Shown here one piece after another: positions 18,890 through 29,038 of a stretch of DNA of 64,000 nt. The DNA is taken from positions 62,001 to 126,000 of the forward strand of contig JAHHII010000004.1 in the NCBI GenBank assembly GCA_019358855.1. The letters run 5' to 3'. This DNA is from Timaviella obliquedivisa GSE-PSE-MK23-08B. GTDB lineage: Bacteria > Cyanobacteriota > Cyanobacteriia > Elainellales > Elainellaceae. A program made the position numbers and the translations under genes. Position 1 is the stretch's first letter; every line of letters starts with the position of its first letter. Below the pieces are notes generated by a model. It saw only the letters and a list, made by a program, of their open reading frames with translations. It made no database searches and was not told the DNA's origin.

Positions 18890-19800
18890 GAGGGTTGTGA
18901 ATAAAATTCAGTGAGCATTTGTCTAAGTGCTTGTCGCCAGTGAATTGGGAAAGCTTCTAAAACCGTCGATATTTTTTGACACGAAAGCACTGAATAAGCT
19001 GGACGGATTGCCGGAGTGGGGTAATCTTGAGTCGTGATCGGGACAACACGATCACACTTTAGTGAAACCCCTAAAGCTCTAGCTTCTTCAAAAATCGCCA
19101 CTGCAAAATCGTACCAACTGGCAACGCCACTATTGGTAAAGTGATAGATCCCAGTTGGAACGTCATTTTCAAGCGGACTCAGGAAATGAGTCGAAAGTGT
19201 GGCGATCGCCCTAGCAATATCAGAGGCGCTGGTTGGAGAGCCAATCTGATCAGCCACTACCCGCACCTCATCACGCTCAGCCCCCAGTCGTAACATTGTT
19301 TTAGCAAAATTGCCTTTACCCCGAGTTCCATAGACCCAAGCCGTTCTAAGAATCGCGTAAGGAAGCTCTGAGGACTGGGCATAAACCTGCGAAATCCCTG
19401 CTTCGCCTGCAAGCTTAGTTTTTCCATAAACGCTCACAGGATTCGGAACATCATTTTCAAGATAAGGCGTATTTTTGTGTCCATCAAACACATAATCCGT
19501 CGAAATATGAATTAAAGAAGCCCCGATCTGTTGAGCTTCCTCCGCCATCACAATTGGAGCTTCTGCATTGATTGCTGCTGCCAGATCCGGCTCTGATTCA
19601 GCCTTGTCAACCGCCGTGTAAGCTGCGGCATTAATAATTAAGCTAGGTTGAACGTCACAAATCATTCGACGAATCAGATCCGCCTGGGATAAGTCAAGAC
19701 TTTCATGCCCAACACTCGTAATTTTACCGATGTTAGCTAAAGTTCGCTGTAGTTCTTGCCCTACTTGCCCCATCTTTCCAATGAGTAAAATGTCTTTCAC
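18886..19800 (-). CDS. rfbD: dTDP-4-dehydrorhamnose reductase
   Basis: RfbD/RmlD performs the last, NAD(P)H-dependent step to dTDP-L-rhamnose. The N-terminal loop LLIGKMGQVGQEL, the ISTDYVFDG strand and the catalytic SVYGKTK (Tyr and Lys) are present, as is RTAWVYG. It is the first gene of the operon with rfbA and rfbB. The 3,5-epimerase gene rfbC, which normally completes the set, is not seen in this window; it may be elsewhere. Confidence 0.94.
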   Translation of the reverse strand: MKDILLIGKMGQVGQELQRTLANIGKITSVGHESLDLSQADLIRRMICDVQPSLIINAAAYTAVDKAESEPDLAAAINAEAPIVMAEEAQQIGASLIHISTDYVFDGHKNTPYLENDVPNPVSVYGKTKLAGEAGISQVYAQSSELPYAILRTAWVYGTRGKGNFAKTMLRLGAERDEVRVVADQIGSPTSASDIARAIATLSTHFLSPLENDVPTGIYHFTNSGVASWYDFAVAIFEEARALGVSLKCDRVVPITTQDYPTPAIRPAYSVLSCQKISTVLEAFPIHWRQALRQMLTEFYSQPS

Positions 19801-19985
19801 CCAAACACCTCAAATGCCGAATACGTACCGCTTATCCTACAAAAATACCCAACTTTGAAAATCCTACACGCGAATATCCTATCCGACGCTTATGAAATAT
19901 TACAGGAGCGCCGATACTGCCTTCACTTATTCTTTACGGTTTAGTGCTCTGATGAGCGATCGCATGAAGCCCTTGCAGTCACCTG

Positions 19986-20004
19986 TGATTCATGGGTTCT
20001 AATT
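19986..20004. repeat. 19-nt dispersed repeat, copy 1
   Basis: TGATTCATGGGTTCTAATT occurs here, covering the GT2 stop codon, and again at 39430-39448. Confidence 0.7.
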
Positions 20005-21238
20005 ATTGGTTGAGTTTTGCTCCATCAATATCTCGCTCTGTACGCACCCATTTGGTCTGAGGGTTGACGATAAAGTTCAAGTAGAGTGGTAACTTCCAAA
20101 GAATGTAAAACGGCACGACCAGTAAAGATAGTATTGGCAAATCTCGTCCAAACTTTGCCCAAGCGCTCAAGACTGAAATCAAAATCAAGCCTCCCTCTAA
20201 CGCTAGAAAAGCCATCAAGGAGCCCGTGGAAATTCCAAATGCTCCAGCGAGCAACGTCATGATCAGTCCTAAAGTCCATAGCGTGACGAGCAAAGATAAC
20301 GGTGGAATACATAAGTCAAAGGCGATCGCCACTAAATCAATTCGCCGTTGCTGAATTGCAGCTTGCAATAATCGAGGAATCTGGGTGAGCGCAGTCTTAA
20401 GGTGACCCTGCTCCCAGCGAGTTCTTTGGCTTTTAGCAGCCCGTTCTTGCTGGGGTAAAATTCCATGTACTCTCGCATCGGCGCAAAAGCTAGTGGGGTA
20501 TCCCGCAATAATGAGATCAACTGCAAGCTGCATATCTTCGACAATATTGCTACTAGCTAGCTTTGCACCTCGAAGCACAGACCAAGGAAATGCCATGCCA
20601 GTTCCAGTCAACAGACAGGGAAACCCCAACTTCTCTAAACCCAAGGGACGCACCTGGTTCTTGACCAAGAAGGCTAAAGCTGACACTGAGTCTTTAGGAG
20701 TGGGCTGGCTCGGTCGATCCATTAAATAAACTGCTTGAACAGGCTGATTTATCGCGATCGCCTGTTGGGAAATCCGCGCTACAGTCCCTTCTTCAACCCG
20801 ACAATCTGCATCAACCAAAACCACTACTTCTGGCGGATCAAGCTCCAAAAAATTTATTCCGTAGTCAAGGGCATAGCCTTTCCCTAGTCGCTGTAGGTCA
20901 TGTCGCTCAATAACAACAGCGCCAACTTCTTTCGCGATCGCTGCTGTATCGTCACTACAATTATCGGCAATCACTACTAGCCTGTCTTGAGGCGAAAGCT
21001 GAGGCAGTAGCTTTTCTAACACTAAACGAATCCCTCCTGCTTCATCATGCGCTGGCATCAGCACAGCAATTCGGGGAGTGGGTTGGACGCTCGAGTCGGC
21101 AAAGCCTGTAATTTTAGGTGCGCCAAAAATTGCCGCCATACACTCTAAAAATAGAGCGACTACAGGAATAGCAAGAAGTAGCGCGATCGCCAACAGGGCA
21201 GAGTAGACCAAAAAAATTACGAACTGGCTAACTGACAA
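20003..21238 (-). CDS. Membrane glycosyltransferase family 2 (processive type)
   Basis: One N-terminal membrane helix (about 8-35) is followed by a GT2 catalytic domain with AVLMPAHDEAG, VIADNCSDDT, VLVDADCRV and IVEDMQLAV. The QRTRW (QxxRW) motif is characteristic of processive synthases such as cellulose and hyaluronan synthases. Three or four hydrophobic helices follow to the C-terminus. It probably elongates or exports an extracellular polysaccharide. The stop codon lies within a 19-nt sequence repeated at 39430. It is divergent from htpG. Confidence 0.86.
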   Translation of the reverse strand: MSVSQFVIFLVYSALLAIALLLAIPVVALFLECMAAIFGAPKITGFADSSVQPTPRIAVLMPAHDEAGGIRLVLEKLLPQLSPQDRLVVIADNCSDDTAAIAKEVGAVVIERHDLQRLGKGYALDYGINFLELDPPEVVVLVDADCRVEEGTVARISQQAIAINQPVQAVYLMDRPSQPTPKDSVSALAFLVKNQVRPLGLEKLGFPCLLTGTGMAFPWSVLRGAKLASSNIVEDMQLAVDLIIAGYPTSFCADARVHGILPQQERAAKSQRTRWEQGHLKTALTQIPRLLQAAIQQRRIDLVAIAFDLCIPPLSLLVTLWTLGLIMTLLAGAFGISTGSLMAFLALEGGLILISVLSAWAKFGRDLPILSLLVVPFYILWKLPLYLNFIVNPQTKWVRTERDIDGAKLNQ

Positions 21239-21538
21239 AGCTCTACACCCTTCTTGAGTAAATCGGTTGCTTCAAATCTACCATTGCTTCCGAGAGGTAT
21301 CTATGTAGATCTTTACCCAAAAGCGTTAAATCTTCATGAACTCCGTATCAGTATGTTCTTCAGACTCCTTAGTGGAAAGATCTTGTATCTGAAAATATCT
21401 GGGTAGGGAAATCCGATCTCGCATCATTAGAACCCTGGATAAAATGAAAACGATCGCGCGGCTTATGTCACCTTAAGCTTTAAGCGATCTAAGCTTTGAT
21501 TCAATAGACCCTTCATTCTTTACTAAACTACAGACCTT
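21239..21538. other. Divergent promoter region GT2/htpG
   Basis: A 300-bp spacer. No CIRCE inverted repeat (TTAGCACTC-N9-GAGTGCTAA) was found ahead of htpG, so HrcA control of that kind is not indicated. Confidence 0.5.
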
Positions 21539-23509
21539 ATGGCAACTATTCTGGAACAAGGCAACATCAGCATCCATACCGAAAATATTTTCCCTATTAT
21601 TAAAAAGTGGCTCTACTCAGATCATGAAATCTTTCTGAGAGAGCTAATTTCTAACGCCGTTGATGCCATCCAGAAAATGAAGATGGTGTCGTTCTCAGGT
21701 GAGTTTTCAGGCGAGTTGGGCGAACCCGAAGTAAAAATCACCGTTGATAAAGATAATAAGAAGCTGTCAATTACTGATAATGGTATTGGTATGACGGCTG
21801 ATGAAGTTAAGCAATACATTAATCAAGTCGCATTTTCTAGCGCCGAAGAATTCGTCCAGAAGTATAAGGACAGTAGCGATCGCCAAATTATTGGGCATTT
21901 CGGTTTAGGCTTCTACTCCGCCTTCATGGTGGCAACTCAGGTTGAAATTGATACTCTTTCTTACCAAGGAGGCGCTCAGGCAGTCCATTGGTCTTGCGAT
22001 GGCTCCACTCAATTTGAACTCAGCGATTCTGCCCGAACCGAGCGGGGCACTACAGTCACTCTCACCCTCCAAGACGAAGAACTAGAATACCTAGAGGATC
22101 ATCGGATCAAGCAGCTTGTCAAAACTTACTGCGACTTTTTGCCCTTCCCCATCAAGCTTGAAGCAGAGCAAATTAACAAGCAAAAAGCTCCCTGGAAAGA
22201 ATCTGCCAGCAATCTTACTTCGGAAGATTACCTGGAGTTCTACCGCTACCTTCATCCCTTTCAAGAAGAGCCTTTGCTTTGGGTACATTTGAACACTGAC
22301 TACCCTTTCGTGGTCAACGGCATCCTTTACTTTCCTAAGCTTAAGCCTGATGTAGATGTTACTAAAGGACAAATTAAACTATTCTGCAATCAGGTTTTTG
22401 TTAGCGACAACTGCGAAGAAGTTATCCCGCGCTTCCTGCTGCCTTTACGTGGCGTAGTTGATAGCACCGACATTCCTTTGAATGTCTCTCGTAGCTTTTT
22501 GCAAAACGATCGCACCGTTCGCCGCATTGCCGACTACATTGCCAAGAAAGTGGGCGATCGCCTCAAAGAACTCTACCGCGACGATCGCACCCAATATATT
22601 CGCTGTTGGCAAGACCTCAGCACCTTCGTCAAATTCGGCTCCATGAACGACGACAAGTTCAAAAAGCAAGTCGAAGACATCCTCATTTATCGCACCACTG
22701 CCGATCTCAGCGTTCCTAGTGATGCCACGGTAGAAGTCCAACCTGTTGAAGGCGATGCATGGCAGGAAGTTGCTTCTAGCCCCGACAACTCCCTAGACGG
22801 CAAATCCTATACGACCCTGAATGAGTATTTAGAGCGCAACAAAACTCGTCACGAAAATCGGGTTTACTACTGCACCGATGCAGCCTCCCAAACCACCTAT
22901 GTAGAACTTCACAAGAGCCAAGGCTTAGAAGTCCTATTTATGGACTCCTTCATCGACAGCCACTTCATCAGCTTTTTGGAGCAAGAACACTCAGACGTGA
23001 AGTTCTCGCGGGTCGATTCCGATTTAGACGAAACCCTCATCGACAAAGATAAAGCCACCGAAATTGTTGACCCTACTACTAACAAAACTCGTAGCGAGCA
23101 AATCAAGGATCTGTTTGAAAAATCCTTGGGCAAACCTAGAGTTACCATTCGGACTGAGGCACTTAAGTCTGATGATGCTCAAACATCTCCTCCGGCGATC
23201 GTGCTGCTGCCCGAAGCACTTCGACGAATGCAAGAAATGAACGCCCTGATCATGCAGCAAATGGTGGAATTCCCTGAAGAGCATACTCTTCTAGTCAATA
23301 CTTCCCACCCGCTGATTCAAAACCTCGTCAACCTCAATCAGGGCAGCATCATTGCAGAAGGCGGACAATCACCTTCTGCCGAATTGGCAACGCTCATCTG
23401 TCAGCATGTCTATGATTTGGCACTGATTGCTCAAAAAGGTTTTGATGCAGACAGCATGAAGTCTTTTGTAGAACGCTCTAATCAAGTGTTAACCCGCCTA
23501 ACACAATAG
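21539..23509 (+). CDS. htpG: Molecular chaperone HtpG (Hsp90)
   Basis: An ATP-dependent cytoplasmic chaperone of the Hsp90 family. The GHKL ATPase domain has FLRELISNAVDAI, ITDNGIGMT and IIGHFGLGFYSAFM; the middle domain has the conserved NVSRSFLQND. The C-terminal dimerisation region begins near residue 500. At 656 residues it is typical of cyanobacterial HtpG. The start ATG directly precedes the conserved strand EQGNISIHTENIFP. It is followed by rpmB after 116 bp. Confidence 0.97.
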   Translation: MATILEQGNISIHTENIFPIIKKWLYSDHEIFLRELISNAVDAIQKMKMVSFSGEFSGELGEPEVKITVDKDNKKLSITDNGIGMTADEVKQYINQVAFSSAEEFVQKYKDSSDRQIIGHFGLGFYSAFMVATQVEIDTLSYQGGAQAVHWSCDGSTQFELSDSARTERGTTVTLTLQDEELEYLEDHRIKQLVKTYCDFLPFPIKLEAEQINKQKAPWKESASNLTSEDYLEFYRYLHPFQEEPLLWVHLNTDYPFVVNGILYFPKLKPDVDVTKGQIKLFCNQVFVSDNCEEVIPRFLLPLRGVVDSTDIPLNVSRSFLQNDRTVRRIADYIAKKVGDRLKELYRDDRTQYIRCWQDLSTFVKFGSMNDDKFKKQVEDILIYRTTADLSVPSDATVEVQPVEGDAWQEVASSPDNSLDGKSYTTLNEYLERNKTRHENRVYYCTDAASQTTYVELHKSQGLEVLFMDSFIDSHFISFLEQEHSDVKFSRVDSDLDETLIDKDKATEIVDPTTNKTRSEQIKDLFEKSLGKPRVTIRTEALKSDDAQTSPPAIVLLPEALRRMQEMNALIMQQMVEFPEEHTLLVNTSHPLIQNLVNLNQGSIIAEGGQSPSAELATLICQHVYDLALIAQKGFDADSMKSFVERSNQVLTRLTQ

Positions 23510-23625
23510 GAGGCTGATGCGGCAGTTTGACCCAGCAGCCCACAGCCATTTTCAAACTTATGGAGCAAAGTCTCTCATCACCCTATATAATGATGGACTG
23601 TGACCAAGCACCCCAAGTAATTTTT

Positions 23626-23862
23626 ATGGCTAAATGTTGTGACCTCACGGGTAAACAGGCAAACAATGCCTATGCCGTTTCCCACTCTCACCGACGCACC
23701 AAGAAGGTTCAAGAAGCAAATCTTCAAGTTAAGCGCGTTTGGTGGGCGCAAGGCAAACGCTGGGTCAAGCTACGCATTTCCACCAAAGCAATCAAGACTC
23801 TAGAGCGTAAAGGTCTTGATGCAATGGCAAAGGAAGCAGGCATTGACCTCAGAAAATATTAA
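23626..23862 (+). CDS. rpmB: 50S ribosomal protein L28
   Basis: The 78-residue protein begins [21 protein letters not shown], exactly the L28 pattern, and continues with [18 protein letters not shown] and a basic tail. The longer frame from 23527 adds 33 residues that do not belong to the family and overlaps the promoter area, so the ATG at 23626 is used. It is monocistronic, with its own terminator. Confidence 0.97.
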   Translation: MAKCCDLTGKQANNAYAVSHSHRRTKKVQEANLQVKRVWWAQGKRWVKLRISTKAIKTLERKGLDAMAKEAGIDLRKY

Positions 23863-23905
23863 TCCTTGCAGCATTTGCACGAATTTAATTTTCTGGGTAA
23901 TACAC

Positions 23906-23944
23906 AAGCGGAGGAAGCCTTAAGGGTTTGCTCCGCTTTTTTTA
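23906..23944 (+). terminator. Rho-independent terminator of rpmB
   Basis: Eight-base arms AAGCGGAG and CTCCGCTT around a 17-nt loop, followed by a run of T residues. Confidence 0.9.
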
Positions 23945-24170
23945 ATCTAGCTTTTTACCAAGGGTTAACGGTAGCCCTATTGCTTATCTACGTATTTGAT
24001 AGAGAAGTAAAGGAATCTTTTTTTACATCGATCTGGCGATCGCATGATTGTTTTCCTAATCAAGCTGGGCATCCTAAATTCGATAGGTCTACCAAGAAAC
24101 AAACCAGGATTTTCCTGTTTGGCTCTAATGTCAACTTCCCAGCTATTCCGTTTGATAGGAAGACAGCGAT
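23945..24170. other. Leader region of the hps locus
   Basis: No gene is supported. A 129-codon frame (23866-24255) runs through the rpmB terminator and into hpsA and is taken as chance. The hps promoter is expected here. Confidence 0.5.
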
Positions 24171-27100
24171 ATGTCAACGCCCAGAATCATCAGAGCCGCT
24201 CAAACGCTTCTCAATCAAATCAGCCGAATGGCTCGATCCTTCACTAAAGGATTGATCAGTTGGCTCCTGCGCAGTTTACTGGTACTGGGTAGACAGCCGC
24301 GCTGGGCAAAAGCCGGGTTCGTCTTGCCTACCACAATTCTGCTGCTGCTGGTCGTCACCTTGACGGTTGGGGCGATCGGTTTTCGCACGTTCACTAGAAC
24401 TCAACAAACTATTGGTGAACGCCAGCAACGAGTCATTTACAACGCTGCTACTCCCGCCCTTGACCGAGCTAAGGCAAAGCTAGAATTTCTTTTTGATGTC
24501 AACCGTGATCCGCGTGGAAGGGTTGCTGCCCCTGAAAAGGATCTTTTTCATATGATGCTAAACGATGGGGTCGGAGTGGCAGTTCATCCGAGCGGCATTG
24601 ATCCTTACACCTTTACAGACAGCAATGCAGCCCTAAATGAAAGCCGTCTCGACATTAATGGGGGCGGCGCGGACAATGCTTGGAAATATAGAGCCGACAC
24701 CAACGGAGACGGGACGCTAGACGCAACTATTGCTTACTCTATTATTTTTCAAACGCCTGCACCTGCAAATATAGGCGAGTTAAAAGACACACGAGACACT
24801 GGGGGAGCAGCCAATCGAGCCGCCAAACTCCAAATTCGTAATACTCCGTTAAGCAATGCTACTCAGATCAGTAGTTGTAGACCTTCAACGGGTGAAAATG
24901 TAGGCGTTCCTAGTACTGACGGTCAAGGCTGGTTCAAAGATCCAGTCAATACGACTATCCTTCGTAAGAATTTTCAGGTCGATGTTTACGTTCTGCCAGA
25001 TAACCCCAATGGCGCAATTGCCACCATAGAATTTCAACAAGATCGGCAGGCTAACCAAGGCTTTAAGTGGGCAGCCTGGTTCCGTAATGACCTAGAAATC
25101 TTTCCTGGTCCTACGTTCAATTGGAACGGTGCTATGCACAGCGAGGGAAGCTTCTTTGTTAATGGTCCCTTTAAAGGCTACATGATTAGCTCGATCGCAT
25201 CTTGCCTTTATACCCAAGACGCTTCTGAAATTACCACTAGCAACTCTGAGGGCGATGTCGCTCAAGGCATACCTGCCTTCCAAGGACAATTTCTAGCTGG
25301 TACCGTTAGAGACAATAGCTTTGGAGGCTCGCCTAGTTTTGACCTTTGGAACGGTTCTAACATTATGCCTGTGCGCAATAGTGAGATGTCGCCAGGTAAA
25401 GATTCTGTTTTAGAGCGAAACGGCTTGAAACCTGCTGACTTTGCACTAGACCCAGTGAAGCTGCATACAGACGACATCTCTGTGAGCCGCAAGCCTTCTA
25501 TTGCCAATCCTGCTAGTGAGAGAGATCCCAACTGGAAAAACAGAGAGCTAAACCAGAAAAAGCGGATGTACAATCTGGCTCAGGACACCCCTTACGTAGA
25601 TGACACCTTCCGAGCTGACAACCGCTGGGGGCCTAAACCGCGTTGGGGCCCGGAAAGAGAGCGGATTCCAGCTCTGTCCATGGGTACTCCAATTGTTGGG
25701 AAAGTAGAATTGACAGGCGATGACCCGCCTCCAGGTGGAGATAGTACGAACATAGGACTAGACGGTTACTGGGAACGTCGTGCTCGTCGAGAAGGGCTGC
25801 GCCTTATTGTAGGTCAGCGGCTGGAACTAGGCGACCCGGCTGGATGGGGTGGCCCTGGAGAAACACCTCTCAACCCAGCCTATGGAATTGACCCTAATGA
25901 TGGGGCATTCGGGGCTAGTAAAGAGCCTTTACGTCCTTGGTCTGGATGTGCTGGCAGTAACACTCCCCGCTGCAATGAGGCACGCCAGAGAAAAACTCTA
26001 TGGGATAACCTGGCATCTGTACAAGCTACAGCCGTCTATCATGCTGTTGGTGACGCGGGTGGCAATCTAGATTTTCCCCTTGCCTGCATTGCTACCACGG
26101 TGCATCCTGGCACGGCTGGCACCCTTGATAAAAGCGGCACGTTTGAAAACCTGGCGTATGGCTTGCCCGCCAATGCTATTGCGCCTTACACGAGTGCAGC
26201 TCAGCCTCTTATTATTAGCGACTTTTTCCGAGGCAGAGGAACCAATGGGTGGGAATATAAAGTGCCTTCCCTCACAGACTTCACCACTTCCACTAGCCCC
26301 TTACGAACGGCGCTCCGAAACCTTGCACAGTTTGCTGGTGATCCTCGGGGTGGCACACCGTCCTTTCCACCGCCACCAGAAACCTCGCCCACCACTGCTC
26401 CTTATCCAGTGATGTCAATGTGGGGAGACTTTTCAATGCTGCGGCGGGTCATTAACCGGATGGAAGGGAGTGGAATTTCCTATGATGCACTTAGCCCTGC
26501 TGATAAGACTACTCTGCATACAGCAGGTTGCACCTTGGGGATGTTGGCATACAACATTGATTACTTAGAGAAGCTTCCTAAAGTTAATGGCGCACCTAGC
26601 GAGGACACACTGACTACAAGATTAGGAGGTGCGGCGCTTGACTTACTCGGAACGACTAATACTCCCCTTACGATCGATCCTCTTGGTGATGACAAGAAAG
26701 GACTAAGAGGCTATATCCGGCTCATTGATGCTGCCACTAACGACGCTATTCCTGATACCGACCTCAGAATTGCCAAGATCAAACTTGCTGTTCCCGAAAT
26801 CAGTCGTCTCCAAAGCGATTACATGAGGAAGATGGCTACAGATTCTGGGGCATCTAATAATCCAGAAACCTATGTTCGTTTGATGGAACGTTGGCGTGAT
26901 AGATTGCTCCCAGTAGATCCTGAACGCGACAAGCTCACCAGAGCTATTTATCTCGCTCAGCTTTTAATCACTAGAGAGCAAGTTGCGCGCGATCGCACCT
27001 ATGGTTTCTTTGGTACTTATGGTTCACTAAATCCCGATCCGCTCCCATCATCCCCACTTGGAGAATGTGAGGCTTGGAGCGATCCTACCACCTTAGACGA

Positions 27101-29012
27101 ACTGAGACGACTTTGTTCTTCTCGCCCTCGGTATCCTATCCTCTATTCCCTTTTTCCTGCTAGGCTAACTAGCCTCCCCCCTGCCACTGCCACTATTGAT
27201 ACATGGTATTCTTCACCCTCTGGTTTTCAAAATCATGGGGATATCAGATCAGATCGTCCTCTAAACCAGCAATGGAACGTGCGAGGATCAGACGGCGACG
27301 ACAGCTATATTAGATTCACGGCAAATGCTTCAGCCGAGTACAAGGTAGTTAAACCCGAACTTGTTGCAACCCTTCCTCGCGGAACACAAGGCATGGGAAG
27401 CTCCGAAGCTTGGAAACTCCCTGCTGTTGCTGCCACCGATGGCACAACGCCCAATAACAACAGTCAAAACCTGATTAAGGTTTGCGCTACAAGTCCTTGC
27501 TCTCAGCCTCAAAGTATTGCTAGACGGGCACCTGCAATGTCGGCTTCTCGATATCGAGTTCCCTTCAAGGATGCAAGTTTATATAGCGGTCGAGAACTTA
27601 TGAGTGTGCGCACTCTCGATCTAGATCTGGATCTCATGCGAACCAGTACTACTCCTGCTGGTGACTTCTGGTTGCCCAAGAGTGGCATCGTTTACGCTTT
27701 CCGCGAAGACGCTGTTTCTGAAGCCCATATTGCTAGACCTAAACAAGGGAACTGGGCAACCTGCGCCAGTGATGCAGCATTACAGGCTGGTTCTCTGCAA
27801 AATGATGATAACTGCCGAATGCGCACTAGCGATAGTTACGACGCTAACTTTGATCCTCCTCTTAGCCCGCTAGGTATTACACCTAAACCTGTAGATTTCT
27901 TTGCTGATCCCGATCGCCGCCCTCATGGGTTCCGGCTTCGCAATGGCGTTACCGTCAGACGTACAGGAGACAATGGCATAGGGTTATCGTTTATTACAGA
28001 CAACCCCGCCTATGTTCAAGGGCCCTTTAATTTGCATCAAACCTTTGGTGCAACCGAAACAGAAGGAGGCAGTGGGTTAGAAGAGTTCATTACGCCTGCA
28101 CAAAGACTAAACACCGCTGACTTCAGCAATTTTTATACCCGGGACACTCTCGACAACACTCAATTCTCCATTCCCACTGCTGACCAGTGGCGACCCAGCG
28201 AAGTTCTAGCCGATGCCGTAACGCCATTATCCAGCAACTTCTGTGACGGCAGTATAGAAGATAGCTTCATGACTGCTAGCAATGGATCTTATGTCAATGT
28301 GAGTCAACGGTATGGCTGTAGTAACAGTGACAATGAGACCTCCTACGGTAACCAACCTCGCTTAACAGACTCGGTCACCAGTGCAAACGGGGTGAGATGG
28401 ATGCGCTCTAACGTTATAGATAGCCTATGGGCTGCATTTGACACAGGTAGCAACAAAGCAATTGAAGGAGAATCTCCGATTTTCATTCATCCCCAAGGTA
28501 ACCCTATGACTATTAGCCCCCCTGGTGACTATAGAGGCGCTTATAGCACCATTGCTGCGGGTCGTAGTCGGATTGATGGTGTTGATGGGACTCAGATGAA
28601 CATGATTATGATCAGCGGCATTGTGCCTTCGCGCGAGGGGCAATCCTATGGTGGTTTACACAACTTCCCTCGCTTCCTAGAGAATTGGTCAGGCAAAAAA
28701 CTGTTCCTCTCCGGCGCATTCCTACAGCTAAACTTCAGTACCTACGCAACTGCCCCCTTTGATCAACAAAACTGGCAACCTGGTGAGGCTGCTCCAACTA
28801 CCGGAACTGGAAGTAATGAATGGATCAGTTACTACCATGCTCCCAACCGTATTTGGGGCTATGACGTGGGTCTTCAGTATGCCCCTGCTGGTCCAGTTGC
28901 TCGAAGGTTCAAAGCTTCTGTGCCTGCTCGCAGCGAGTTCTACAGTGAGCCTGCCGCGAACGATCCTTACATCAAAAATCTCTGTCTCAGCATCTCAACG
29001 AACTGCTCATAA
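24171..29012 (+). CDS. hpsA: Hormogonium polysaccharide biosynthesis protein HpsA
   Basis: At 1613 residues this is the largest gene in the window. HpsA is needed for hormogonium polysaccharide in filamentous cyanobacteria. After a basic N-terminal 48 residues comes AGFVLPTTILLLLVVTLTV, a prepilin-like membrane helix; the usual Glu at position +5 is Thr here, so it is not a standard pilin. The family-typical RQQRVIYNAATPALDRAKAK and LEFLFD follow. The rest is a large, Asn/Gly/Pro-rich, presumably extracytoplasmic region with several Cys residues. Three pseudopilin genes follow within short gaps. The family call is from recognition of the N-terminal region. Confidence 0.9.
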   Translation: MSTPRIIRAAQTLLNQISRMARSFTKGLISWLLRSLLVLGRQPRWAKAGFVLPTTILLLLVVTLTVGAIGFRTFTRTQQTIGERQQRVIYNAATPALDRAKAKLEFLFDVNRDPRGRVAAPEKDLFHMMLNDGVGVAVHPSGIDPYTFTDSNAALNESRLDINGGGADNAWKYRADTNGDGTLDATIAYSIIFQTPAPANIGELKDTRDTGGAANRAAKLQIRNTPLSNATQISSCRPSTGENVGVPSTDGQGWFKDPVNTTILRKNFQVDVYVLPDNPNGAIATIEFQQDRQANQGFKWAAWFRNDLEIFPGPTFNWNGAMHSEGSFFVNGPFKGYMISSIASCLYTQDASEITTSNSEGDVAQGIPAFQGQFLAGTVRDNSFGGSPSFDLWNGSNIMPVRNSEMSPGKDSVLERNGLKPADFALDPVKLHTDDISVSRKPSIANPASERDPNWKNRELNQKKRMYNLAQDTPYVDDTFRADNRWGPKPRWGPERERIPALSMGTPIVGKVELTGDDPPPGGDSTNIGLDGYWERRARREGLRLIVGQRLELGDPAGWGGPGETPLNPAYGIDPNDGAFGASKEPLRPWSGCAGSNTPRCNEARQRKTLWDNLASVQATAVYHAVGDAGGNLDFPLACIATTVHPGTAGTLDKSGTFENLAYGLPANAIAPYTSAAQPLIISDFFRGRGTNGWEYKVPSLTDFTTSTSPLRTALRNLAQFAGDPRGGTPSFPPPPETSPTTAPYPVMSMWGDFSMLRRVINRMEGSGISYDALSPADKTTLHTAGCTLGMLAYNIDYLEKLPKVNGAPSEDTLTTRLGGAALDLLGTTNTPLTIDPLGDDKKGLRGYIRLIDAATNDAIPDTDLRIAKIKLAVPEISRLQSDYMRKMATDSGASNNPETYVRLMERWRDRLLPVDPERDKLTRAIYLAQLLITREQVARDRTYGFFGTYGSLNPDPLPSSPLGECEAWSDPTTLDELRRLCSSRPRYPILYSLFPARLTSLPPATATIDTWYSSPSGFQNHGDIRSDRPLNQQWNVRGSDGDDSYIRFTANASAEYKVVKPELVATLPRGTQGMGSSEAWKLPAVAATDGTTPNNNSQNLIKVCATSPCSQPQSIARRAPAMSASRYRVPFKDASLYSGRELMSVRTLDLDLDLMRTSTTPAGDFWLPKSGIVYAFREDAVSEAHIARPKQGNWATCASDAALQAGSLQNDDNCRMRTSDSYDANFDPPLSPLGITPKPVDFFADPDRRPHGFRLRNGVTVRRTGDNGIGLSFITDNPAYVQGPFNLHQTFGATETEGGSGLEEFITPAQRLNTADFSNFYTRDTLDNTQFSIPTADQWRPSEVLADAVTPLSSNFCDGSIEDSFMTASNGSYVNVSQRYGCSNSDNETSYGNQPRLTDSVTSANGVRWMRSNVIDSLWAAFDTGSNKAIEGESPIFIHPQGNPMTISPPGDYRGAYSTIAAGRSRIDGVDGTQMNMIMISGIVPSREGQSYGGLHNFPRFLENWSGKKLFLSGAFLQLNFSTYATAPFDQQNWQPGEAAPTTGTGSNEWISYYHAPNRIWGYDVGLQYAPAGPVARRFKASVPARSEFYSEPAANDPYIKNLCLSISTNCS

Positions 29013-29038
29013 CTTACCTTTGTAGAAGAATCTGAATC

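Noticed and set aside
21239-21538. CIRCE element ahead of htpG
   Set aside because: The inverted repeat TTAGCACTC-N9-GAGTGCTAA is absent.
23866-24255. 129-codon plus-strand frame between rpmB and hpsA
   Set aside because: It runs through the rpmB terminator and into the hpsA start, and its product resembles nothing.
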